Source: Omphalotus guepiniiformis
Lineage: Eukaryota; Basidiomycota; Agaricomycetes; Agaricales; Omphalotaceae
NCBI GenBank assembly: GCA_028554645.1
Contig: JAQOOI010000032.1
Span: 50,044 to 114,043, forward strand
Direction of reading: 5' to 3'
DNA length: 64,000 nt
Shown here piece by piece: positions 50,801-60,719 of this stretch. Position numbers and translations under genes: made by a program. The notes below the pieces were generated by a model, which was not told the DNA's origin, ran no database searches, and saw nothing but the letters and a program-made list of their open reading frames with translations. Position 1 is the stretch's first letter. Every line of letters begins with the position of its first letter.

Positions 50801-51999
50801 ATGTCTGTCGGATCATGGTTCTTACTATAGTGGTTGGCCTGAAAATTGCCATCTAGGGTGCGCCTGCAGGCATGTAGGTGGCTAAGAACTCATCAGCACC
50901 ACTCCTGCCACCCGACATAACTTGGCCTGCGTACCGAAGTTCCACTGGCACACCAGCCCACCCTGGCTCCAAATTCACCCCTTCTTCCGGACATGTGGGA
51001 CAATAGACGACCATGTTGCCTACCGGGCGGCGGGGAAAGTAGACATCAATTCCATGACCTTGCCCCAACCATTTATTGGCTCGCAGGTAGCTCCAGATGC
51101 GTGACACCAACAGGAATTTTGCATAAAATTCCTGTATGACTCCAAGTCAGCCACGTAAAAACAAAAGAGAGTATGCACTCAACGGGAATCTCCTGGGGGT
51201 ATGAGTGGTTTGTGAGCCCTGCCAGTGCTTTGCAGTAATCGTATGCGGTGGCCTTCGAACACTCGCACAGCACCTGAAACTCTCGTAGAGCACGCAACGT
51301 GAAAGCTGTTCCTGGGTCAGTGAATGAACCCGGGAATAGATTGGCTTCGAACAATTGCTCCCACTTTCGCGGTGGGCCGGCACACCCACAGAACTTGACT
51401 TTTGTACCGTGTACCCCATTGGTATCGACAACGGTCAGGAGCAGGCTTTGATGGGCCGCCAAGGGACAGGGATCCCCCCCATGACCTAAATGAACGGCCC
51501 AGGTCTCGTCCAAACGAGACAAATCATATCTGGTGAAGAAGGTGTCCTCCGGTCCCCAGAATTCGGCCCAATGGAAGGGGTTATGCTTGTGGGCCTGAAG
51601 GAAGCACCCTTTACAGAGCGGTCTCAACTGAAAGCAATCCCTGCAGCGAGTGGTGCGCTCTCCTACACCGCAGTCGCACGCAGTGCCGATCCTAGGGTCT
51701 GCGGCCTTCTGCATGTACATGCACAAAATGAGCAGAAAATGAACTCCATATTGCTCCAAAAGTGTTGCTCTCTATGCACGCAATTCGTTAGCTGTTCCTT
51801 CACGACAATGACGACGTCAATTCACCCTTGTCTTGCCCTCTGTCTGGCCTTCGTTTTCACTGGCCTTCCTCTCGCCACTCTCAGGACCAGGCGTCTTAGA
51901 CGACGTACTGGGAGTTGGTAGCACGTAACGCATCACCATGGCTTTCTCAAGCTCACTCTGTGAGACCTGTCCGCGTCCTCGACCCATCGTAGTACCCAA
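47834..51999 (-). CDS. KDZ-family DNA transposase with CxC2 cysteine cluster
   Basis: Multi-exon gene. A probable start at 51999 (MGRGRGQVSQSELEKAM) splices to a CxC2 cluster exon ending at 51184: CDCGVGERTTRCRDC, CKGCFLQAHKHNPFH. Exon 51131-50935 holds the KDZ Cys motif (VVYCPTCPEEGVNLEPGW). Exon from 50863 gives LDGNFQANHYSKNHDPTD (first catalytic Asp), then IEKQN-like EKQNRLKFKGMDITG, CDHIFVHSTVDMQRGE spliced to RFANSDLALAKALE, YDSNCTYS (second Asp) and GHFPGETAELVWPEL (Glu). C-terminal coiled region: MPDVGDRVLALTVTD, RLFLPSDLPLMERAA, LTVEDTYRKPTHVKRALGD, GTQMSRRTGA. The tail FRDEAEFERWRETLEIKHAE ends in an acidic Ser/Glu-rich last exon, stop at 47834. KDZ (Kyakuja-Dileera-Zisupton) enzymes cut and paste DNA. 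Some central and C-terminal splice sites remain unresolved; the catalytic residues look intact. Confidence 0.88.
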
Positions 52000-52811
52000 T
52001 GTTGAGTCTGTGGGGTGTACCGTGTCGGTCGATGGTAGTTTTCTCCCAAGTGGAAAGATGAACCAGCCCGTACGATTCTCGAATCTTTCCCATAATGAGC
52101 AGTTCGTCCGCCCCGCCAGAAAGAATGCGCTTCATCTAGATCTTCGCGGCTCATAGTTCTTTGCCGGACTCATGAGTCGCTTATGTAGCCCCGGGTACAG
52201 TGCTGTGCTGTGTCAAAAATCCTGAAGGAGAGTGTCAAGCAGTTGCAAGAAAAACGCGAGAGACGGGTGCAGTCGGTTGCACCTGATCCGCCCTGACGAC
52301 GGATCGATTTACCGGTCTGATCTGGAGAATTGTCCGGCTGCTCGTGGTCTGAGCGTGGGAAGTTGGAGTCTGGGTACTAAGTATGTAGTAATGTACCTTC
52401 ATCTTTCTCGGAGTTTTTCGTCGGAGTCAACGACTAAGCTCCTTTCCACTAAATTTCGCTGAGTCATTCTTACACATGCATAGATAACACTCGAATTTCT
52501 TGGAGACTTAGCAGGAACATCTCCTTGCCGTGAAATGTCTTTATTTTAACATATTTATAAGTTATCGGCAGCATGTCCTAAGTATCAACGTTCCTAAGTG
52601 GCCCGAGGTGGTGCCTTGGAAGGAATACAAAATATACTCATTGTTTGAGTGCAAGCAAGTCTCCAGAAGTGCAATAAGTTACAGCATATCAACGGCTGAA
52701 ACACGTAGAGGATCGATTCACCTTTGAATGCAGCAGCACGTCATCGTTAATCAGAAGACTTTCAAAGGTAAGGATCTGCCATCGCTACTACACCGTGTTT
52801 GAGTATTGGGC
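52000..52811. other. Upstream of KDZ gene, no gene supported
   Basis: About 800 bp. The minus-strand frame starting at ATG 52156 (MSREDLDEAHSFWRGGR) could be a 5' exon of the KDZ gene but does not match the family. No terminal inverted repeat pairs convincingly with sequence left of 47834. Confidence 0.4.
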
Positions 52812-53371
52812 TCACGATCCACAGCGGTGGAAAGACTCACAATACTCCGCAACAAGGTTTCCACTGAGCTCTGTGGGGGTAGGGATGTCGAGCAACACCC
52901 GGAACGCAACAAAGCTATTCATAGTTCGTTCAAACATCCGGTAACGGATGTGGATGCGATCGAGGGCTTTAGCCAGGCGCAATTCCTCCACTGCTAGACA
53001 AAAGTCCACCCCGGAAGCGTCCAAAGTGCCAGGAGGCCTGTGGTCGATGCCTTCGAGGTTGACTAGCTGTGTGCTATTTGACGACAGGACCGCCCATCGT
53101 ACGTTGAGTGAAATAACAGCAACAAAGAACTGCTCGCAGAGGAAAATTTGTTCGGGAAATCTTCGTTTGGTGTCAATTATGAAGTCCTAAGAAAGGGTTG
53201 GTCAGGATCCAAATTCAAGATTAGTAGGGTGTTTACCGCAGTTATGCCTAGAGTGCACAAATGAGAGAGTTCAGTCCGGTCAAGAGCGCCTGTGACAACA
53301 GCCACGACAAATTTTTCGCTTTTTTTCGCGACGTTCACGACGTGTCCCTCGAAGGAGTCGGAAGACATCAC
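52812..53371 (-). CDS. Hypothetical protein, two exons
   Basis: Exons 53371-53237 and 53186-52812 (510 nt, 169 residues), intron 53187-53236 with a GTAAAC donor and TTCTTAG acceptor, phase 0. It begins MMSSDSFEGHVVNVAKKSEK; hydrophobic beta-like stretches (FVVAVVTGALD, IFLCEQFFVAVISLNVRWAV) and a helical C-terminus (EELRLAKALDRIHIRYRMF) suggest a small folded domain. No family is recognised. The clean splice and continuous frame are the support. A GTGAGT near the 3' end leaves open a further downstream exon. Confidence 0.5.
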
Positions 53372-53773
53372 TGTGGGCGGCTATTGGGGCGAACCAGCGT
53401 AGTAGCGGCTCCTATGTATGCAAACAATGTATATGAATAGTTTGCGGTGCCGGCGTCATTTGGCCTGGACCGAACCCCTGAACCGTCTATTGAGATTGAA
53501 TCGAGGAAGAGAGAGTCAGAGGGGACGTACCAGTATAATTGGGGTTATGTGCGAACTGAAGTACCGACATACACCGAATCAATACGGAGCATCATTGTAA
53601 AACCATCAGTCCAGGCGAGATAGTGGCACATGGACCGGAATAAAGACGAACCGCTCTCAAGGCTCAGTCTGACCTAGTCTGACCCAAGGAAGACGTTGAC
53701 AACAAATGCTGATGGGGTTATAATGAGCAAAAAAAAAACCTGAGGCTAATAACTGGCTAATACAGTCCTCAAG
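53372..53773. other. Intergenic, nothing recognised
   Basis: About 400 bp; a run of nine A at 53730-53738 is the only landmark. It probably holds the promoter of the 53371 gene and the 3' end of the 53774 gene. Confidence 0.4.
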
Positions 53774-54531
53774 CTAATACATTTGATACTGATATTCAAG
53801 TTCTCTATTGTCTCGTGCGCCCCGAAGTTCGTTCAACCCGGCGTGCACAGCCCAGTGTATACACTCCTCGAACCAGCGCACCACATCTGTCATGGTCTTC
53901 AAGATTGTCGTCACTTCGCGCCATGTCTCTGCAGATGGACCCATTGATTCAACTTTCGTAGCAGCTCTCGAAACCTTCATTTGAAGTCGGAGTAATGTAT
54001 GATGGGGTCTGATGAGATACTGCAGCACAAGACGTTTGCGATTTTCAGGATGTACTGAGCACCTGTCAATCAGCGCTTGAACAGAGCGATCGAGATGTAC
54101 AGCAGGGTTGTCTTCGATTTTTGAGTCCCATCGTGATTGGACGCATCGTATATAGCTGAGCTTTTGCTTGATCAAGCGGCTGCGATTAAAGCGTTGAGCT
54201 AATCGGAGAGTGGCGTTTGGAGGGAGGTATGTACAGACCTAGGATCAGCACCTCGCGTCTCAATCCAGTTTTTACGTTTTTCTGTACGCCTATAAGATAT
54301 ATTATCGGCCCTTGAAGTACTTGAATCGATACAAGACTCACAATCTTTGTGCCTCGAGTGCATCATCAAGGTCTTCTGCCGCACGTCTTTCCCGCCTGTG
54401 GGCATTGATAGCCTCGCGGTTCCTGAAATTGAAAACAAAGAGCAGTGAGCAAAAAACATTCAGAGGCAAGGAAATTATTCACGCTGCGTAGTGTTTTTGG
54501 GAGTACGACCGTTGCGCTTCACGTTTCTGAG
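53774..54531 (-). CDS. Basic helical protein, last four exons (5' end unresolved)
   Basis: Exons 54531-54483, 54422-54342, 54289-54239, 54179-53774; GT donors (GTGAAT, GTGAGT, GTCTGT) and CAG/TAG acceptors, phases consistent over 195 codons. It reads QKREAQRSYSQKHYAANREA then INAHRRERRAAEDLDDALEA, an Arg/Ala/Glu-rich probable coiled coil, then KRKNWIETRGADPSRLIKQK and a helical domain ending YQYQMY. Such REAQRxYRxKHR-type segments occur in many basidiomycete proteins of unknown function. The upstream exon would lie in or beyond the 177-bp repeat region, so the repeats may be intronic. Confidence 0.5.
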
Positions 54532-54544
54532 CTGCTGTAGTATA

Positions 54545-55440
54545 TAGTTTACGTCGCGGCATTCAGAATTTAGTCTGAGAAGATGAGAGTCGGAGCCAAG
54601 TGTTACAAGCGAACTCAAGTGCGTAAATAGACCGTACATTGGTGGTCTGAGATTTTGCTCAGCAATACTGTTTGCATGCACCTTCTTCCAACTTGAGATA
54701 ATACATGAGAAATATGTTACCAGCACTTCTGTGTAGTTTGACGTAGATCGGTCTGAGAAGATGAGGTCCGAGCCAAGTGTTACAAGCAAACTCAAGTGCG
54801 TGTATAGACTGTACATTGGTGGTCTGAGATTTTGCTCAGCAATACTGTTTGCACGCACCTCCTTCAAACTTGAAATAATACATGAGCAATATGTTACCAG
54901 CACTTCTGTGTAGTTTGACGTATATCGGTCTGAGAAGATGAGGTCCGAGCCAAGTGTTACAAGCAAACTCAAGTGCGTGTATAGACTGTACATTGGTGGT
55001 TTGAGATTTTGCTCAGCAATACTGTTTGCACGCACCTTCTTCAAACTTGAGATAATACATGAGAAATATGTTACCAGAACTTCTGTGTAGTTTGACGTAG
55101 ATCGGTCTGAGAAGATGAGGTCCGAGCCAAGTGTTACAAGCAAACTCAAGTGCGTGTATAGACTGTACATTGGTGGTCTGAGATTTTGCTCAGCAATACT
55201 GTTTGCACGCACCTCCTTCAAACTTGAAATAATACATGAGCAATATGTTACCAGCACTTCTGTGTAGTTTGACGTAGATCGGTCTGAGAAGATGAGGTCC
55301 GAGCCAAGTGTTACAAGCAAACTCAAGTGCGTAAATAAACTGTACATTGGTGGTCTGAGATTTTGCTCAGCAATACTGTTTGCACGCACCTTCTTCCAAC
55401 TTGGGATCATACATGAGAAATATATTACCAGCACTTCTGT
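54545..55440. repeat. 177-bp tandem repeat, five copies, open in frame on minus strand
   Basis: GTTTGACGTA recurs at 54736, 54913, 55090 and 55267, exactly 177 bp (59 codons) apart, with a fifth partial unit at the left. The minus frame is open through all units (about 319 codons) and repeats a 59-residue motif containing ANSIAEQNLRPPMYSLYTHL and LVTLGSDLIFSDRSTSNYTE. It has GTG rather than ATG at the top of the frame. It may be an intronic satellite or a coding repeat. Confidence 0.85.
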
Positions 55441-55577
55441 GTAGCATGAGCTATCGTTGACAAGTGATTCTCAAGAACAATCCCGAAGCGCGGGGCCTCT
55501 TTGGCAATCGTGGAACATAGGCTGGAACAACTGATACATTCATTGCGCATTAAATGTAATGTATAATCCCAATACAT

Positions 55578-57140
55578 TCATTGATATACATCAAGGTTTA
55601 GCATACTATGTCCAAGGTCTGTAAGTGTAGATAAAAGTCCTAACCCCAATGACCAACGTTGTTGCTTCCTAAACCTGTCCTCTTTGACCTCCTGTTCACT
55701 CATTGCAGCCAGACGATCCTCCTGTAACTGAAATCCATTGTCAACCCAACGGAACAGCCCACCCGGCATATACTGGGTAAAGGAATAGCGACGCTCGTGT
55801 CTTCCGGATGCGGGTGTTGGAGTGGCGACAAACGCCGGATGGTATGGCGACCACGGTCCCAGGTGGAAACTCAATAACCTTCCTGGCGTCCCAGAGAATG
55901 ATATGGCCCCCGTGCGTTGGGTCGTAGTCGCCTAGTGCCCAGATAAAGCACAGGCCGAAGGGTAGATTGCCATGATCAATGTGGGGTATGGTTTCAGTTA
56001 GCGGGCCAAAGTTGAATGTGGCGGTAGGAAATACACTGTTGTGGAAGATGCGGACAAGACTTTCGTCATGTTCAAGAAGGTGCGTAAGATACGTCTGATA
56101 GTAATCATAGAGGTGGGGGGCCCAACTCTTGAACACCCCAGTCGCAAATCCGGAAAGGCGTTTGAACGCCCAGTGTTCCACCAGCCCCCGAAGGACCTTA
56201 GTGTTCCGCTTATTGTGAATAAGATTCCCTGGGCGCTACAACTGGTGAGTATTGGGAATTAGATGGTGGGGTGACACTCACAACTTGCCCTCCTCCAAAA
56301 GAGATCCCAGTTGACAATGCAGGAAATTTGCCCCTGCGATGGCCTTGTTTGCTCCGCATTGAAGCTGCAACAAGCGCGCAAGCGCTCTAGTTCATCAGCA
56401 GCAGCCTTGGTGCATTCCTGCCATTTAGGGTCTGCAGGCGCATCCACAGCAACGGCAAAAACCCGACCTTCAGAGTCGGCAAATGGGGTGGAAGCACTGA
56501 CGTGGAACATAGTCAGTGCACACCTAAAGATCAATCTGGAAATTACACACTCTGGGTTATACCGCACAAGCTCGAATTTGAACTTTGATTTGGGACCAAC
56601 AACTTCATGCAGCCCGTACGCCCGGTCTGGAGTGCCAGAAGGGCGATCCTTCTTTTCCTTTAGCCCGACGTACGCGGTCGAAGTGACCGGTGCATCACTG
56701 AACAGACTGAACGAGTTGTGTATGGGTTGTGACGCAGTGTTATGGCGATTCTCAATGGGGGGGCGAGGTTTGATATCGTCCGCGCGTTTGGTAGGGGCTG
56801 CTTGACGTTTACGATCCCTATTCTGCTTGCTGGACTCTTTAGAGCGTTTGAGTCGACGGGCGCGGGTTTTAGATACGCCTAAGGAGGTGGCTGCGGCAGA
56901 GTCAGCGCCGAGGGTAGGAATTGGCAGGGGGTGGGGCCTGAGAAGCGGTGGCGGGGTGGGGGAGGAGGGAGGGGAGGATAAAGGTGAGGATAAAGGTGAG
57001 GAGTGGTGGCGGATGTTGGTGGGGGTGGCGATGAGCTGAAGGGGTCTGCAGAAGTTGGGGCTTTGTCAAGGTAATCATAAGCGCCTTCGTGCTCCAGAGT
57101 GCGGCGAAGTGCCGCTGAAAACTCGAACGCGGTTCTAACA
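55578..57140 (-). pseudogene. TET/JBP-type 2-oxoglutarate dioxygenase, frameshifted relic
   Basis: The minus strand encodes the fungal TET/JBP signature: RRGKFPALSTGISFGGGQ, GNLIHNKRNTKVLRGLVEHW, FNFGPLTETIPHIDHGNLPF with the iron-binding H-x-D, GGHIILWDARKVIEFPPGTV, and IPSGVCRHSNT with the second iron His; then YSFTQYMPGGLFRWVDNGF and a C-terminal helix ending at 55578. A basic, Pro-rich N-terminal region (KRSKESSKQNRDRKRQ) lies at about 56650-57000. These enzymes oxidise 5-methylcytosine in DNA. Two single-base insertions break the frame, one within about 56341-56354 (between FNAEQ and HRRGK) and one near 55801 (between NTRIRK and HERRYSF). An intron near 56240-56275 separates GGGQV from RPGNL. 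Expanded with KDZ transposons in fungi, consistent with the KDZ gene 3.6 kb away. Confidence 0.8.
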
Positions 57141-57770
57141 GCAGCCGTGGGTTTGGGTGGGGGAGGCCCTGTAGAGGGAGGTTAGATTCTTGACACGCCC
57201 AGCCCTAGCCCTCCGCCCTCAGTGCAAGCCTTCGGAGAGCACCCGAGATTCCAAAAGAATGTGCAGTATCCTCGCATTCCCGTTGCGCGAGTATTCAAGG
57301 AACTGTAACATTCCTCGGGTTCAGGCGATCGTTGAAGTATTGCAGATGAAGGGAATCGGGTAGTAGCTAGTAAAGAGTGGACGTACAGGGATTAGAGAGC
57401 TTTTGACGTTTTTTGGGTCTCTTCACCTCTCTGTTTTCCAGAGTGACGCGAGCCGCAGCTGAAAATTCGTAGTCGGTTTTAACACCAGCCGGTGTGTTGG
57501 ACGCTGTAAAGCGACGTTAGATTCTTGTGGTGTTCAGCCTCGCCCTCCCCCCTCAGCGCAAGCCTTCGGAGAGCACCTGAGATTCCAAAGAATGTGCAGT
57601 ATCCTCGCATTCCCGTTGCGCGAGTATTCAAAGGAACTGTAACATTCCTCGGGTTCAGGCGATCGTTGAAGTATTGCAGATGAAGGGAATCGGGTGGTAG
57701 CTAGTAAAGAGTGGACGTACAGGGATTAGAGGGCTTTTGACAATTTTCGGCTCGCTTCATCACTCTGTTT
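57141..57770. repeat. Direct repeat, about 335-bp unit, two copies
   Basis: GTTAGATTCTTG starts at 57181 and again near 57516; the blocks CAAGCCTTCGGAGAGCAC and GAATGTGCAGTATCCTCGCA match over ~230 bp. Each unit ends in GACGTACAGGGATTAGAG on the plus strand. On the minus strand each contains an exon-like piece (FEFSAALRRTLEHEGAY versus YEFSAAARVTLENREV) followed by a GTACGTCC donor-like site, so an N-terminal exon plus intron of the TET/JBP gene was duplicated. Confidence 0.75.
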
Positions 57771-58698
57771 GAAAGATGGGGGTGAGTGTGGCAAGGAGGC
57801 TAGGGGAAGACTTCTGCATCAACAAAACTTTGGCGATGTCACGAGATTCAGATTTATCATCATCCATCCCACGGAGGCCCAAGCAAGGTTTCTGCCGAGC
57901 GTGGCCCTAGTAGTCACGTGTACCCGGGATCAGCAAACCGTAGGAAACTACTTGCACGATCTCTAGCCAATCATGTATCCGCGATAAGGATATAAATGGC
58001 AAATCTTTGTGGCAAAGTCAGTTTGCTACGTTGACAAATAAGCTCTATTTCAGCAGTTTTCCTTCGATTAGGCTCGCTTAGGCTCGCTTACAGCAAAAAT
58101 AAATCAAATGCACCAGAGAATCTTTATAGAAACCTTGCCAAAACTCATGGTTTGGGTTACACTGCTGATATTTGATTTTGCGGTTTCATCGCAGAGCTGA
58201 ACCAAAGCGATTGGATGGCACTAACCGCGATCGGCTCGTCTCAGCTAAGCATATGGAAGGTAAAATCTAGTGCAGATTGGTCCTAAACTCTTACGGGAAG
58301 TCATCCACTTTTCTCCGATAGAAAAACGCCAAGCCTCGCTACATACGAGAAATCTCAGGAAATCTCCCCAGAGGCTCCAGCTAGCTCCAGCCGTTTTACT
58401 AAGCAATTATGAGGTTGACTGCCCGTTGAGCTTCTATTTGTGGTATGCCCCAGAAGCCTTTGGAGCCTGTTGGAGCAAGAAAGTTTTCTAGCGATACGGA
58501 ATCTTTTCTACACAAAGCCACTTGGCGGACGTGTGGCTCATAAGCTCTAATGAACCTTTTTGAATATACATAGATTTCTCGCAGCTCGATGATCAACAAA
58601 ACATAGTGGGGGGGGGGAATACTTTGTCTCAAGGAAAAACAGACGGCATCTGATGATCTGATGTGTCGAGCTTAACATTGAAACAAATGGCACGCGTG
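57771..58698. other. No gene supported; TATA-like box
   Basis: About 930 bp. GGATATAAATGGC at 57988-58000 is a good TATA-like element on the plus strand but no convincing gene follows. A run of nine G lies at 58609-58617. Confidence 0.4.
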
Positions 58699-59010
58699 CT
58701 AAGTAATGGGAAGGCGAGCATAGGCGACTACGAGTAGGTCTACTAGGTCACGCCGATCCTCTTGTAGACGGTCGGTGTGCGCGCGCAACGATGACAACTG
58801 GTTCCGCAAGCTATCGAGCTCAGCCTGCAGGGTGGCCTCCCGCGCGGCTAGTGAGCCCTCCTCGGACTTTCTTCTCCTCCAGGCCTTGCTCAAGCGCAGC
58901 GAGCCGGCGGAGGACTTCAGGCCCAGTGAGAGTAGGCAAAGGCGCCTGGGCAGCGGCGCCTTCTGGGCTGATGCGGTACACTGCGTCATGGATCAGGACG
59001 GGCTATGGTA
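58699..59010 (-). CDS. Possible coiled-coil fragment
   Basis: The minus frame reads KSEEGSLAAREATLQAELDS then LRNQLSSLRAHTDRLQEDRR and ends DLLVVAYARLPIT. Heptad-like Leu spacing over ~55 residues supports a coiled coil. The first ~40 residues look out of frame (another frame reads GPEVLRRLAALEQGLEEKK), suggesting a frameshifted fragment. Family unknown. Confidence 0.3.
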
Positions 59011-60155
59011 GCTAGACAATGTTTAGTACTTACGTTGCACCTCTGACCAGAGACGAGATTCCACCTGGTCTAAAATTATCCTGTCGGCTTGAAGACCCGT
59101 TCCAAGTCAGTCCAAGCTCTGCGAAGTCCGCCCTCATGTGGACGGAGAATGTTGGATTCAGAGCTCCACGTATCTCTCCAAGGTCTCGCGCGTGTTTCGG
59201 ACTGTGACCAGTACGAATGCGACCCTACTGCCGGAGGGATGAAGGTTTCGTCGCGGGGGTGCGCTGGTATTGTTCTGCTCGTCGACCTCGTTCAAGTTCT
59301 CTGCCATGAGATAGTGTGGATCAAGGACGGTACGGTAGGTTGGTTCGGTGCAGCGCAAAGTCCTCCTGCCGCTTTAAAGGGGTTTGCTAGTAATGAGCTG
59401 GCAGGCCCGGTTTTCTGTACCGGCTCGGTCTACTTAGGTCGGATGTAGCCTGATGTAGCGTACCGGCAATGTAAGGTGCTTGACATATGCCGGTTACACG
59501 ACCCTGCCACCTGGTGCGATTCGGAGCCGCGTAACTGAACAATGAACCCTAAATAATAATGAAGCTCTGAGTCTGATTTTCAATGATGAAATCTATCAGA
59601 TCTTCTTCCGGGCGCCTGCATAGAAGGGTCACACTGTCAATGATGAGATATGAGATCTTGTCCCCGGCGCCAGGCGCATGCGGCGTCGTGTCTTACGCGA
59701 CAAGGTCCACCATCCATATACAATATTTCTTATTCGCGCTACAGACAGATTGTGATACATGTGAGATAAGCAATTTATAAACATATGACCTGGTCACTAC
59801 TGTAAGAAAGGGGTGGTTGAAAAGAGGACGCCGACATACCGGGCTTGTTACATTCGCAGCGTGCACCGCTGTCCTCTTGGCTTATTATTATTTGCACTCG
59901 GAGGCCTTTGACTGAGAGAAGGGACAATTAGCTCACTACCTATTCAAAAAACTGCTTGGAAAAACCCACCTCGGCTCTTCGTACGCCACCCGTCTCCGCT
60001 TTGCGTGGTCGGCTATCTTCTGGGCGGTCATTGAGGAGGCGTTTCAACCGTCCGGAGAAACGGCGACTGCATCCAAGCCAACGCGCTCGACGATGTGCAC
60101 GAAGGTTCCGTTTTCATGACACTGTCACGCTCGCGCGCGGTCGCTCGACACTGAA
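59011..60155. other. No gene supported
   Basis: About 1.1 kb of mixed sequence without a recognisable domain in any frame and without repeats that I can pair. Confidence 0.4.
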
Positions 60156-60705
60156 GACGTTCGGTTGTTCAGACGCGACCGATTCACAAGTCAGTTCGTA
60201 CCTGTCCAACAACGTCGTGTTACTCACCTGCGATCTGCCCCTTTCTTGAACGTCTGTCGTCTGTGCGGTTGATAGTGACTAGGGAAATCGGGAGATCGGA
60301 CGCGACTGCGTTACAAGTTGATTCAGCGCGCACTGAGGACGTTCCGTTGTTCAGACGCGACCGATTCCACAAGTCAGTTCGTACCTGTCCAACAACGTCG
60401 TGTTACTCACCTGCGATCTGCCCCTTATTTCTTGACGTCTTCGTCTGTGCGGTTTGATAGTGAACTAGGGCAAATCGGAAGATCGGACGCGACTGCGTTA
60501 CAATTTGATTCAGGCGCACTGAGGACGTTCCGTTGTTCAGACGCGACCGATTCACAAGTCAGTTTGTACCTGTCCAACAACGTCGTGTTACTCACCACTG
60601 CGATCTGCCCCTTTCTTGACGTCTTCGTCTGTGCGGTTGATAGCGACTAGGGAAATCGGAAGATCGGACGAGACTGCGTTACAAGTTTGATTCAGGGGAT
60701 TGCAT
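60156..60705. repeat. Tandem repeat, about 183-bp unit, three copies
   Basis: GACGTTC(G/C)GTTGTTCAGACG begins at 60156, 60338 and 60523. Each copy continues through CCTGTCCAACAACGTCGTG, CGATCTGCCCC and GATCGGACGCGACTGCGTTA; copies differ by small indels. Confidence 0.88.
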
Positions 60706-60719
60706 GGTGGAGGCGTATA

